Source: Apricaphanius iberus
Lineage: Eukaryota; Chordata; Actinopteri; Cyprinodontiformes; Aphaniidae
Length of the DNA stretch: 64,000 nt
Assembly (NCBI GenBank): GCA_028564705.1
Contig: JAPXFQ010000256.1
Coordinates: forward strand, 1,240,001 to 1,304,000
Direction: 5' to 3'
Shown: positions 43,001-52,537 of the stretch, piece by piece
Layout of the letters: each line of letters opens with the position of its first letter
Numbering within the stretch: the stretch's first letter is position 1
The notes under the pieces: model-generated
Seen by the model: the letters and a program-made list of their open reading frames with translations, nothing else
Database searches by the model: none
Told to the model about the DNA's origin: nothing
Made by a program: the position numbers and the translations under genes

Positions 43001-46000
43001 ATACATGCAGTTAAAATGTTACCAGGAGTTGTTGTGAGTTGTATGAGAACTGGTGAAAGTTACTTGTTAGGGAAAATACAATTTGTGGTTTCTTGTGATG
43101 AGACGGTTGTCTGCTAACTGTTCCTACAGAGTCCTGAGTGGGAGGCACAATAAACATAGTAGGAAGTGGTGATTGCGATCCTCTTTTGGATTTCGATGTG
43201 CAAGGTCGTAAGCTAATTTCGATCGATTTTGATACAAAATCAAGATTGTGACACCCATATTAGCTATCACGTTTTAGCATGCACCACACAGTCTCCTGTT
43301 TATTCAGTTGTGGGGGTAACTGTCCCCATTTTCCCTGCCGTGAGCGTGTCCATACGTGTCTTCCTAGTCTTCCTCTTGCCATTTGATTCAGTCTAGATAC
43401 AAAAGTATTAAAGCAGCTAGCACGTTTACTTTTCCTTGTCGCCATTTTGCCTTTTTGTTTGTCGACTTTCAGTAATGTATGCTTTTAAGCGGTGATGTTG
43501 GCTTTTGGCACGTCCTGCTACAGCTAGACGTCGTGCAGTTTGACCATCTGAAATCAGTGCGGCATTAAGGAGTCTTTTGAGACAGTCGAGACAAACACAG
43601 TTCGAACCCGGCTTATGTCTGATCCCAGCTAACATAAAGAGAAGCTCATTTTTGACACTTGTATACGAGATCTCGTTCTTCATAATCTATGTCTAATGAC
43701 CATAGATGAGGGAATTGAATGCAGGCATTGCATTCAATTGGCTCTTCTTTCACCACAGCTGAGCAGAGCATTACCCACATTACTGCAGATGAGGCCTTAA
43801 TCTTTCTCTACATTTTCTTCATCATCCTACCAGGCCTTGTGTGCAAAACACCAAGATACCTGAACTCCTTGGTATAAAGCAGAGACTGAACCCTAACCTA
43901 CCAGGAGCTACCCCCAGTTTACTGGTTAATGACCATGGCCTATGACTTGGAGGAGCTGATGTTCAGCCTGACTGCTTCACATTAGCTGGGAAGCACTCAA
44001 CTCGTTGAGAATGCAGACACACCTTTAGCTTTGGTTATACAAGGACTCGATTGTGAGGCCTTTAAAGCATCTCCATCAAGCTTTACATCTGTAGCTTCCT
44101 CTGCAAGATGATGCATTTTGGGGGTGGTAGAGAGAGTCATGGAGAATCGACCTCCCGTGATCCCCTCCCCTACCCAGCAAGAGTATAAATCTGTTCCTGC
44201 TGTTTCATGACCAGAACAGAGGGCACACCCCTCCCCCTGAATGAGAGTTTCACAATTGGTCAGCTTTCCTAAAACCTGGGACTATCATCCCAAACTGTCA
44301 TTCCACAGGTTTAGCTCCAGCCCTTCACGCAACGATAAAATGTGTCAACAACGATTAGCCCTCATTCCCAATATGGAGGTTAACTATCGTAGTGACCTCT
44401 GCCTTAGTAATGGACTTGCACTCTCTTTAATTCTCTGATTAGTCCTCCACAGAGGACCAGATTGAGATTGTCCTCAAATATTTCCTTCATAACTTAATAC
44501 TATGAAATACTCAATAAAGAGGTGACTTTAGCTTTTCAGAGAGTGTTTCTGCATTTAAAATTGGTGGCCACAAACAAAAACCATGAAAAATAACGTCATT
44601 CTGAGGCAGTGTTTGCTGAATAAAACAGAAGAAGAACCAGAGCATGCTTTATTTCCCACATTTATCTTTGCTACTGCATCTTGTTTCACACTGAGATAAC
44701 ATGGAGACATCATGCTTTTGCAGATATTTGAACAGGTCCTCAGTGAGTTGGAGCCTTTGTGTCTCGCAGAACAAGACTTCATCAGCAAGTTCTTTAAGTT
44801 GCAGCAGCACCAGACTGTTTTGCCCCCTCTCGCACAGGTAAGTCTGATCATGTAAATTAATGACGTTAAAGCCAACAGCAGCATTCATGTGTTTTTTTGT
44901 TGTTTTTTTGTATTCTGGGACATTCATCTCCTCTGAAAGCATAGACTATGGCAGTAGATATTGCCCTGTTTGTGACAACATCATTCATGTACGTGTCACT
45001 AGATGCTTGATAAGACTTGTCATAGTTTTACTCTTGCTTGTCCTGTCAGCCTGAAACAGAAGAGGCTGATGGAAATGTCCCGACAAGAATGCATCCCCAG
45101 GCTGACCACCGACACTCCTTATCATCTGAGTGAGTACTCTGACATGCTTAATGACATTTGTAGTAAAATATCTTCAATCCTCTGTTAATGTATCGGTGTC
45201 ATGGTGAGAAAGTGTTACTTTGATGTTTAAAAAACCAGAACAATTTATTTAAACATTTCCTAAAGTATGAAGTTATCAGTAGGAATTTAAGTGTAAATAG
45301 ATCTCCATCATTTGTCAGTCTATCTTATTGAAGACGTTACAGTAGCAATTATGCTGAGTATTGCAAAACGAGATAATTTATACCTTGGGCATTTGATGCT
45401 TTGCGTGATAATTTATTGCTTTCAACCATAAGGTTTTATGCAATGAGCTGTTTTCTAAATGTGGTTGAAGCAGTGTTTGATTAACTGGTTTAGGAGAACA
45501 CTGAACATTAAAGGAGGAGACCCACAAGGATCAGCTTTGAGACCCATTCTTTTTCTTTAATACAGGAATTACATTTGTGAAGTGTGCATATTGTAAACTA
45601 CAATTTATTTTTTTGCAGATTAATAACTGCCTTTTGCTTTGGGAAGATCGTAAAAATGAGAAAATATGGTTTATTTAGTAAGTCTTTAACTCGAATATAA
45701 CTGGTCTTATATTCTTTAGTAATGGAAAAAAAAATCCTTTTGCCAGTAGAAGGAGGTTCAGAAGAATGGATATCAGGTGTTAGACAATTAATGGAAAATT
45801 ATGAAACTAAAATATTAAAGAATTTAACATTTGAGTAAATTCATTCAACACCACTTCTTCATATTTTGTATTTTTCTCGTATTCTTTTATTATTCACCTG
45901 CTGCTTTTGGAACTTGCGTAACTACGAAAACCTTTGTAAGCCGTTAATTAAATCCAGCAGGTTGAAATGTGAAGCTCTAGTCAATTTAAAAAATATATTT

Positions 46001-49000
46001 TGAAAATATAATTTGCAGAAGCCTCTTCAATCAAATCTGATGACAATGATCAGAGGAGAAAATCTATGGTGTCGGATTACTTTCTCTAATTTCAAGGCGC
46101 AATTAATGCCAACACTAGTGTGAAAACTGGTTGCTGAGAGGGTAAACTGATATTGTGGGGAGTAAAACGGTTATCACGGGCAGAATATTTTTCTACCAAG
46201 GTGCATACAATTGCATTTTCTGCTCACATTTCCAAAATCTTTTCTTACTTTTACAAAACTCTCTGTTTTCTCTTCCCACACTTACGTATCAATGTACATC
46301 CTGTCACTTCTGAGGACTGCGCCCCCTCGCTTCTCTTGCCTCTATCCCTGCACTCTGTTGCTTCCAGACTTGTCCGGAAGTGACGTCACAGATCCAGGCT
46401 GGACTAGAAGATGCAGAACTTTGCTTTCTGTGGAAAAAAATGTGATCTCCTTTTTGTAAACTACCTTGTTGTTAACAACCATTAATGGTTACCGTATCTC
46501 TGGTTGAAATGAAAAAATCAGATTCAGATCTTTTCAAAAAGAAGGATGTCTGTGAAACAAGGTAACATAAAAGAGTTCATCCAAGTTAGAAAATAACTGA
46601 TTACAATTATTTTAGGATGACCATATTTTGTATTCCAGAAAAAAAAGCACACCTGGTGCAGTGCTCACACACTTAAGTCATACTCTATTGACTTAAAGAG
46701 GACATTTGGTCTTGACAAATGAAGGTATTCCTTCTCAATGTGGCATAGTTAAATAATATTTCAGACTTTCTGGCTTTAAAAGGTTCACCATTACAAAACT
46801 GACCTTATAATCTCTGGAAATAAATGGGTTTATAGAAATAATTATGTGTTCTGTATTAGAAAATTATACTGTAACAATATTAGCTCCTGTCATCTGGGAA
46901 AGAAACTCCACAAAAATCTGACATTTTATTTTATGAAAAGAAGTATACTTTTCCTTTAAATTAAAACAAAGCAGTCTCACAAAGCAGCTAAAATAAAAGT
47001 GTATACCCCAGAATTTTGTTTTCTTCAGCCAGTCAAATAGATGAACTCTCGCTTTGCCCTTGTCTTTCTATAGTTTGTGTGACTTACAGGATGTTTGCCA
47101 CCTGTCATACACCATATAAACATATATGCCAGATCTGAGCATGATGCACTCAGCCACACATTTTATTGTGCACAAGGAACACTGACCAGACACACAGAAA
47201 GTAAAATGGTGCATTGTCTTGTCTAGTCTGGATCTGTGACATTACTCCCGGAGAAATCAGGAAGCCAGAGAGTGCAGCCCTCAGAAGAGGGAAGAGAAGT
47301 ACATCAAATAAGTGCAGAAACTCAGAGATATTATTTTGCAAAAGATCAGAAAGGGTGTTGGAAATATGAGGACAAAATGTAATTGTACACCATGTGAGAC
47401 AATTCTTGCGCCAAAGAATTGTTAAAGGTTGTATATGGAACATATTCATAAAAAGATACATTAAAAAAAATAATACATCCACAGGGCTTTTAGAGGGGCG
47501 CAGAATGAAAGTAGAACATTTTCTTAACAATTTATATTTGAATTAAAATATAATAAATTGTACATTTAAATCGTGCGCGACAATGACATTATGTTTACAG
47601 CTATCAGCCAGTAGCAGCCGCATTTTGCGGATTGATAGATACGGTCTGTATGGTCCACAAATATGCTCGGCACTGCTAGGCTTACACTGGGAAAATGGAG
47701 TCAGCTGGTCCAGAGACCCAGAGAGATTTATTTATTTATTTGACAAGGATATTGCACAACAAATGTGTTGCACAAACCAGAGATAGCAACATGCTCATTT
47801 TAATCTGTAGTCCCTGGGTATAAGCCAAGTAACAGCACGGTTATACAGTGGCCAATGAGCAATCCATCTCTGGAGAGGAGTGACCGCAGAGTAACAGAAA
47901 CTAGAGTAGTTTTAGCGGAAGCCTATACTAGATGTACCCACATAAAACGTTTCCACGGCATCCAACACACACGTGGAAACGTCGACTTTCCTCCTGGATC
48001 GGTAAGCTAATTCATTTGCTAACTTTGTGTTAACGTTGGCTGTCAATTAGATTCTTCTAAATTACATTCCTCACTGGACACGGTTCAGGTTGGTCACTGG
48101 GCGTATCGGCAGCAAACCAGGCAACCCAACAGCTGGAATGAGGTTTTTATTGTCCAAACTACAACCTAGATTAACTAGATGTCGCTATCATGCTCCATAT
48201 CCATTCTTCAACTGAACAGTTTTACTCTCCACAATATAATTTTCCCCTTACCTAACATGTTTACATTTTTCATGCTAGTTTTGTAAATAAATAGATTATT
48301 ATTTGAGGGTGATGATGTAACCAGTTTGGGTTTTAGAAGTGTGTTTAAATTTGGACAATATCTGGATTTATTCTGTTTTTATCTTAATAACAAGACAGAA
48401 AATTTGGGGGGAGTTTTTTCTTCTTTTTTTATTTAATTTGGTATGTTTTGTATTTGGGAGAGTAAATAATTGTCTGTGTGTCCAAATATTTGATGAATCA
48501 AGTAAAAAGAGATTAATTAGAATATTTTATACCTTTGGTTAAAGGAAAGACATGGTACGGCTGATGATGAATAAAATCTTCCAGAGCATTGAACCCGAGC
48601 TCAACAGCCTGATCGCTCTGGGCGACAAGATTGACAGCTTCCACTCTCTGTACATGCTGGTGAAAATGAGTCACCATGTGTGGACAGCTGAGAACGTCGA
48701 TCCAGCCTCTTTCCTCAGCACTACCCTGGGAAATGTGCTGGTCACTGTAAAGAGGAACTTTGACAAATGCATTGTGAGTAGAGTCCATACAGGCAGGAAC
48801 ACATTTCTATTTTTTTATGAAATAGAAATGTGTCTTTTGTGTTGTAGTACACAAGTACACGTTGTGTAACTTGTACGTTCAAATCTGTCTTCTTGATGCA
48901 GTCGGGTCAGATTAAACAGATGGAAGAAGTGAAGATTTCTAAGAAAAGCAAAGTTGGGATCCTGCCTTTTGTCACAAGATTTGAGGAGTTTGCTGAACTT

Positions 49001-49900
49001 GCTGAGACAATCTTCCGTAACGCGGAGCGCAGAGGGGACCTGGATAAAGCCTACGTGAAGCTTATCAGAGCGGTTTTCATGAATGGTGAGACTTCTGGGG
49101 CATTTAGAATAGAAGAAAAGAAATCTGCTTGTATTGTGTAGAAACAAAATATCTAACATTAGCTGTTATTTCAGTGGAGAAGGTTGCCAATGAAAGCCAG
49201 AAGACGCCCCGGGACGTCGTCATGATGGAAAACTTCCACCACATCTTTTCTACATTATCACGTCTAAAGATTTCCTGCCTGGACGCAGAGAGAAGGGAGG
49301 CCAAGCACAAATACACAGACCACCTGCAGTCTTATGTAATTAACTCCCTTGGTCAGCCACTGGAGAAACTTAATGTGAGAAGAACAATATTTCATTTCTG
49401 TAGCAAAATGTATATCCTCATAGTTATTATGATGGGTAAGTTGTCGTCTCTCTTGCAGCATTTCTTTGAAGGAGTTGAGGCACGTGTGGCTCAGGGAGTA
49501 CGTGAGGAGGAGGTGAGCTACCAGCTGGCGTTCAACAAACAGGAGCTGCGCAAAGTTATCAAAGAGTATCCTGGGAAGGAGGTGAAAAAGGGTCTGGACA
49601 ACCTTTACAGAAAGGTGGACAAACATCTGTGTGAGGAAGAAAGTTTGCTGCAGGTGAGAAACGGTCAGCTTTGTGAGATGTGGCAAGTCTTAAATCTATT
49701 CTTCCTCCTAATTCTAAACTGTTGCACTTTCTTATCACTTCTGCCAGGTGGTGTGGCACTCCATGCAGGATGAGTTTATCCGTCAGTACAAGCACTTTGA
49801 AAGTTTGATAGGAAGGTGTTATCCTGGGTCTGGAATCACCATGGAGTTCACCATCCAGGACATTTTGGAGTACTTTTCCAGCATTGCCCAGTCTCATTAG
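34052..49900 (+). CDS. exoc1: Exocyst complex component 1 (SEC3)
   Basis: SEC3 is an exocyst subunit that binds PI(4,5)P2 and Rho-type GTPases and helps tether secretory vesicles at the plasma membrane. Coding exons: 34052-34175, 34250-34380, 34459-34618, 34904-34921, 36497-36684, 36786-37013, 37142-37274, 37367-37476, 39619-39768, 41107-41215, 41817-41861, 42179-42342, 44724-44837, 45050-45129, 48545-48773, 48902-49085, 49175-49374, 49459-49653, 49748-49900. They join in frame to about 904 residues (human about 894). The start [20 protein letters not shown] lies in a CCACCATG context and is the conserved one. Residues about 30-140 form the SEC3 PH-like domain, about 150-300 are coiled-coil prone ([25 protein letters not shown]), and the rest is the Sec3 C-terminal rod, ending [19 protein letters not shown]. 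Exon 41817-41861 ([15 protein letters not shown]) is alternative in mammals. Introns are transposon-rich. Confidence 0.97.
34904..34921 (+). other. exoc1: 18-nt microexon of exoc1
   Basis: Between gccag and gttggt, the bases AACTTCCTAAAGCGGAAG add six residues, giving the join ...QLLEELPKAEESVPSD. Without it, the neighbouring exons (34618 and 36497) still join in frame as ...QLLEESVPSD. A corresponding optional LPK-type insertion exists in mammalian EXOC1 isoforms as I recall, so inclusion is probably regulated. Confidence 0.75.
35716..36412. mobile_element. Palindrome-rich terminal-inverted-repeat element in exoc1 intron 4
   Basis: The left end (tatatcaagggcttggaacc..., 35716-35758) and right end (...ggttccaagcacttgatata, 36370-36412) are inverted copies over about 43 bases with few mismatches. 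Inside, three hairpin units near 35900-35942, 35974-36010 and 36039-36090 are built from the same 'ggagccagaagggc ... gcccttctggctc' motif, a relative of the terminal repeat. A further perfect 16-bp hairpin lies at 36227-36262. TA at both edges suggests a TA target. No coding capacity; family unknown to me. Confidence 0.8.
36227..36280. repeat. Perfect hairpin plus third copy
   Basis: TGAGTATGCAGGCCTA (36227-36242), loop CTTA, TAGGCCTGCATACTCA (36247-36262), then another direct copy, AAGTATGCAGGCCTA, at 36266-36280. The 16-bp arms match exactly. Confidence 0.95.
38085..38280 (-). repeat. tRNA-like dispersed repeat (SINE-like), copy 2
   Basis: It shares the blocks gggcacaccgacagaggcg, accaccaccagtaggcaatg, gtgtcttgctcaaggacac and ggggctcgaactggcaaccc with copy 1 at 17195-17400, in the same orientation. 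The reverse complement carries a B-box-like GTTCGAGCCC. It lies in exoc1 intron 8. Confidence 0.7.
38494..38736. mobile_element. hAT-type MITE with perfect 8-bp target duplication
   Basis: The ends TAGGGGTGGGAC and GTCCCACCCCTA are perfect 12-bp inverted repeats, flanked by identical ATTTAAAC at 38486-38493 and 38737-38744. An internal 'ctagggctgggcgatatg' near 38656 looks like the end of another hAT family, so the element may be chimeric or nested. Confidence 0.93.
39018..39086 (+). other. Candidate in-frame cassette exon of exoc1 (not in the main transcript)
   Basis: A 69-base open segment (23 codons, starting [10 protein letters not shown] and ending SCLSLP) lies between a strong pyrimidine tract plus acceptor (ctctgtctctgtgtcag) and a consensus donor (gtgagt). 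It sits in intron 8, which is phase 0 on both sides, so inclusion would keep the frame. The main transcript joins 37476 to 39619 directly. I do not know a mammalian counterpart. Confidence 0.5.
39769..41106. other. exoc1 intron 9
   Basis: About 1.3 kb. It includes a 'ggctgcatgatgtag ... atatcgataa' stretch at 40225-40300 that resembles the start of a hAT-type MITE, whose other end I did not find. Otherwise nothing recognised. Confidence 0.4.
42471..43259. mobile_element. hAT-type non-autonomous element with perfect 8-bp target duplication
   Basis: The ends TAGGGGTATCACGAT and ATTGTGACACCCATA are inverted copies (12 of 15 bases), flanked by identical TTAGCTAT at 42463-42470 and 43260-43267. 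At 789 bp it is the largest of the hAT-type insertions here. No transposase frame remains. It lies in exoc1 intron 12. Confidence 0.92.
43690..44110 (-). mobile_element. Degraded RTE-like LINE fragment
   Basis: The plus strand reads 'ctaatgaccatagatgaggg ... cttctttcaccacagctgagc ... gaccatggcctatgacttgg aggagctgatgttcagcctg', the antisense of a characteristic reverse-transcriptase stretch of fish RTE-type LINEs. No open frame survives. Boundaries are approximate. Confidence 0.5.
46175..47515. repeat. Two inverted copies of one dispersed repeat around a 750-bp spacer
   Basis: The arm at about 46175-46440 aligns with the reverse complement of about 47190-47515. Shared blocks include tgcatacaattgcattttct/tgtacaattacattttgtc, ctgaggactgc/ctgagggctgc, and tgacgtcacagatccaggct/taatgtcacagatccagact. 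Similarity is moderate with small indels, so the copies are old. They lie in exoc1 intron 14, and the transcript could fold back here. Confidence 0.75.
47516..48544. other. Rest of exoc1 intron 14
   Basis: It contains a more G/C-balanced block at about 47580-48180 of unknown origin, possibly an old insertion. No conserved exon. Confidence 0.4.
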
Positions 49901-50080
49901 TTTACCTGAACACTGTTCTTTAATGATTCACTACTGCCTCACTTTGGCTGAATATTCATTAACTATTGTGCTTGAAGTATGAACATTTCATGTGTGTCTT
50001 TCCTGTATGTTCCTTAAGCTGTTCTTCCTTACACACTAAGCTTTTTGTCACATTTTTATTTCAGCATGCCATGTGCATAA

Positions 50081-50086
50081 AATAAA
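50081..50086 (+). terminator. exoc1 polyadenylation signal
   Basis: AATAAA, 181 bases after the exoc1 stop codon and the first good signal downstream. Confidence 0.7.
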
Positions 50087-50424
50087 TTTGCACTTGAAGT
50101 ATCTCTGAAATGATCTCAAAGTTGTATCATAAACATAGAAGAGCAGACCTTTCATTGGTTTTGTTGGCCTGTAAAAATGGTAAGGCAGCTGGTGCACCAT
50201 ATTTAGAGTAGAAAGCAGTAAACGTATGTTTAAGAAATAGCTTTTCCTAATAAAAGAAATGCCTAAGTTTAAGTTTAACATTTTTATCGTTTTGTATTTT
50301 AACTAGTAGCCTATATTTACAGTGCCTCTGACATGCAAATGACAGTGAAAAGGGGGGAAAGACTGCAAAGGTTCTGAGGTCATGAATTGGAGATGGCAGT
50401 TTCTAGGGCTAACAGCCTCTTTAC

Positions 50425-50757
50425 AGGGATGTCAAACTCATTTCCATTTTAGGCCACATCAAAATCATGAATGTACTCAAAGGACCGGTTGTCACAGAAA
50501 GCATTAATGTTACTATATTTAACGAACCTTTATAATAAGAAATGTCCATCTCAACAAATAGTTCTTAAAGTAAATACTTAAGATTGTTTCACAATATAAT
50601 TTAGGAATAATCAAATTAAAACTGATTTGAGTGAAAAAAATTGTATTTAGATGCACATAAATAGAAGTTGAAGGTTCTATTTGTATGGTCCTCTAGCATT
50701 AGAGGGCCCATGGTGGGCCAGATTTGGCTCACAGGGCTCGAGTTTGACGTGTGGTGT
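50425..50757. mobile_element. hAT-like MITE fragment
   Basis: The left end cagggatgtcaaactcat and the right end ctcgagtttgacgtgtgg are imperfect inverted repeats; 'ggccagatttggctcacagg' near the right end is typical of a widespread hAT-derived repeat. No target duplication was found. It lies between exoc1 and cep135. Confidence 0.6.
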
Positions 50758-50924
50758 ACGGCATCCATTCTACTCTAAAATGAACTAACTTTGATTAGAT
50801 TTTTTTATATATCATATGTGCTAATGTTAGTACTGCTAAAGGTGATCATTGAGATAGAAATGAACAATATATTCAAGTTCAGAATAAGCCAAAAAACCTG
50901 TAACCACAAACATGTAAGTGTGGC

Positions 50925-51170
50925 GTCTTGAGAAAAAATGTCAATACCAGAAATGTTAGTGAGCAAGCATTTACGTTCTATAAACTGAATAATAGAAAAA
51001 AAAATTGAATTGATTAAAAAAAAAAACATTTTGCCCAATAAATTTGTTTGATGTTGGTTTTTAAGTGACTCCGAAAAATGCTTGTACGCTCCATCAAAAT
51101 TTGGGTCACGGGCCTTTTTATTTGTTTATTTACTGGGTCACACTGGAAAGTTTGGGAACCTTTGCTCTAC
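50925..51170 (-). repeat. hAT-terminus dispersed repeat, copy 2
   Basis: It parallels 31525-31801: cttgagaaaaaatgtcaata ... ttaagtgactccgaaaaatg ... ggtcacgggcct ... gaaagtttgggaacc. Same orientation, with small indels. Confidence 0.65.
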
Positions 51171-52537
51171 TGCATATCCAAGGAAAGAGTCACCTAGAAA
51201 CTTTCACAGCTTGACCTAAAGCTCTTGAGCTGATTTTCTTTTCAGCTTTTTTTGCAGCTAAAATAAATGTGCCAAAATAAAAATCTGTGATTTTTAACAG
51301 AACCACTTTTATTTCAAACTGTATCTTGCATCTATATTCCTTCCATCACAACAGAAATCCCACCCACAACATGGCTACAAGATTGATGTAAGAGCAGTCT
51401 CTCATAATGAACAATAAGTAATCCACCCCATCTATTTTCTAAGTGCCCATTTTTTATCCTTTTTTTGGAAAGAAGTGGACAAATTTCTAGCTAAAACTAC
51501 AGCTGGGTATCACTTTGACGAGAAAATTATTATTTTTAGTTCCTCCTCTCACAATGATAAACTTAACATAATCTCTTCACATTAATAGGTAAATTTCATA
51601 TTCATAAAGACAAAATGTCATATGCAAATCCGTTATTTTTAATTGAATTAAAAATATATTTTGAGTATCATATGTTGAATCCAATGAAAAATGTATATCA
51701 GCTATTGGATATTATTCAAATTATATTTAGCAATGTGTCTACCTTCTTTATTCCTATTCTAAATCTTTAATTTTAAGGTCCCTTTTATTTATTTGTATTA
51801 TACCTATTTATTTATTTAATTCAGTAAATTATCTCATCTCCATATTTCTTATATTATTTGCTTACCATATACTATTTATTTCAAGGTTTTAATGTCTTTT
51901 TATATTTTTTCTCTATGTGCCTTTTTACAGTCTATGGTCATGTCATGGGACGTCTGTGGCTTTGGTTTTTCTCTTCATTCATTTGTTTATTGTTGCTATT
52001 GAACAATGAATAAAGGTTTTAAAATATAACTAATCCACCCTCTGCCGGGGTGACCCCATTTGACAAAACAAGCGCTTCTCGTAAGAGCTGGCCTTTTACT
52101 TCCATGGTGACGAAACCAAACCAGATATCAACGGCGCTCTTTTCAAACCGCTTTACCGCGGAAAGCCTCTCAATTTCTACACGTTAATACTCATTTAACG
52201 TAGTTTGTCAATGATATACAACCTTAAAATGAAGCTCAGACTAGCTAATGACGCGACGATGGCACCATAATGGGTAATGTAGCGTTATGCTGACGTTTAT
52301 TAAGCTAACATTAGCCGCAACCAGAACTGTTTACCAGCAGCTAGCTAAATGTGTTTTTAGGGACCGACCAGCTGGCTCATTGTTTTACACAAAAAATGCT
52401 ACTGTTTTATTAATTTATATTATTAGTGGTAACTTTATTTTTTATATCCCCTTAATTATTCTACACTTTAGTTCTGCGTTATAAATGAAGCACTGGTTGA
52501 GTTAATCACTAGTTTGTGAACGGCAAGCATTTTAAGC
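51171..52537. other. Intergenic exoc1-cep135 and cep135 5' region
   Basis: A/T-rich to about 52020, where 'gaacaatgaataaaggttttaaaa' could be a LINE tail. It is then less A/T-rich with CpGs (accgcggaaag, gacgcgacgatgg) up to the cep135 start. This second part is the likely promoter and 5' untranslated region. A possible acceptor (ctacactttag, about 52470) precedes the start-codon exon. Confidence 0.4.

Noticed and set aside
47150..47530. 126-codon minus-strand ORF as a gene
   Set aside because: It lies in the inverted repeat arm of exoc1 intron 14, and the other copy has no matching open frame.
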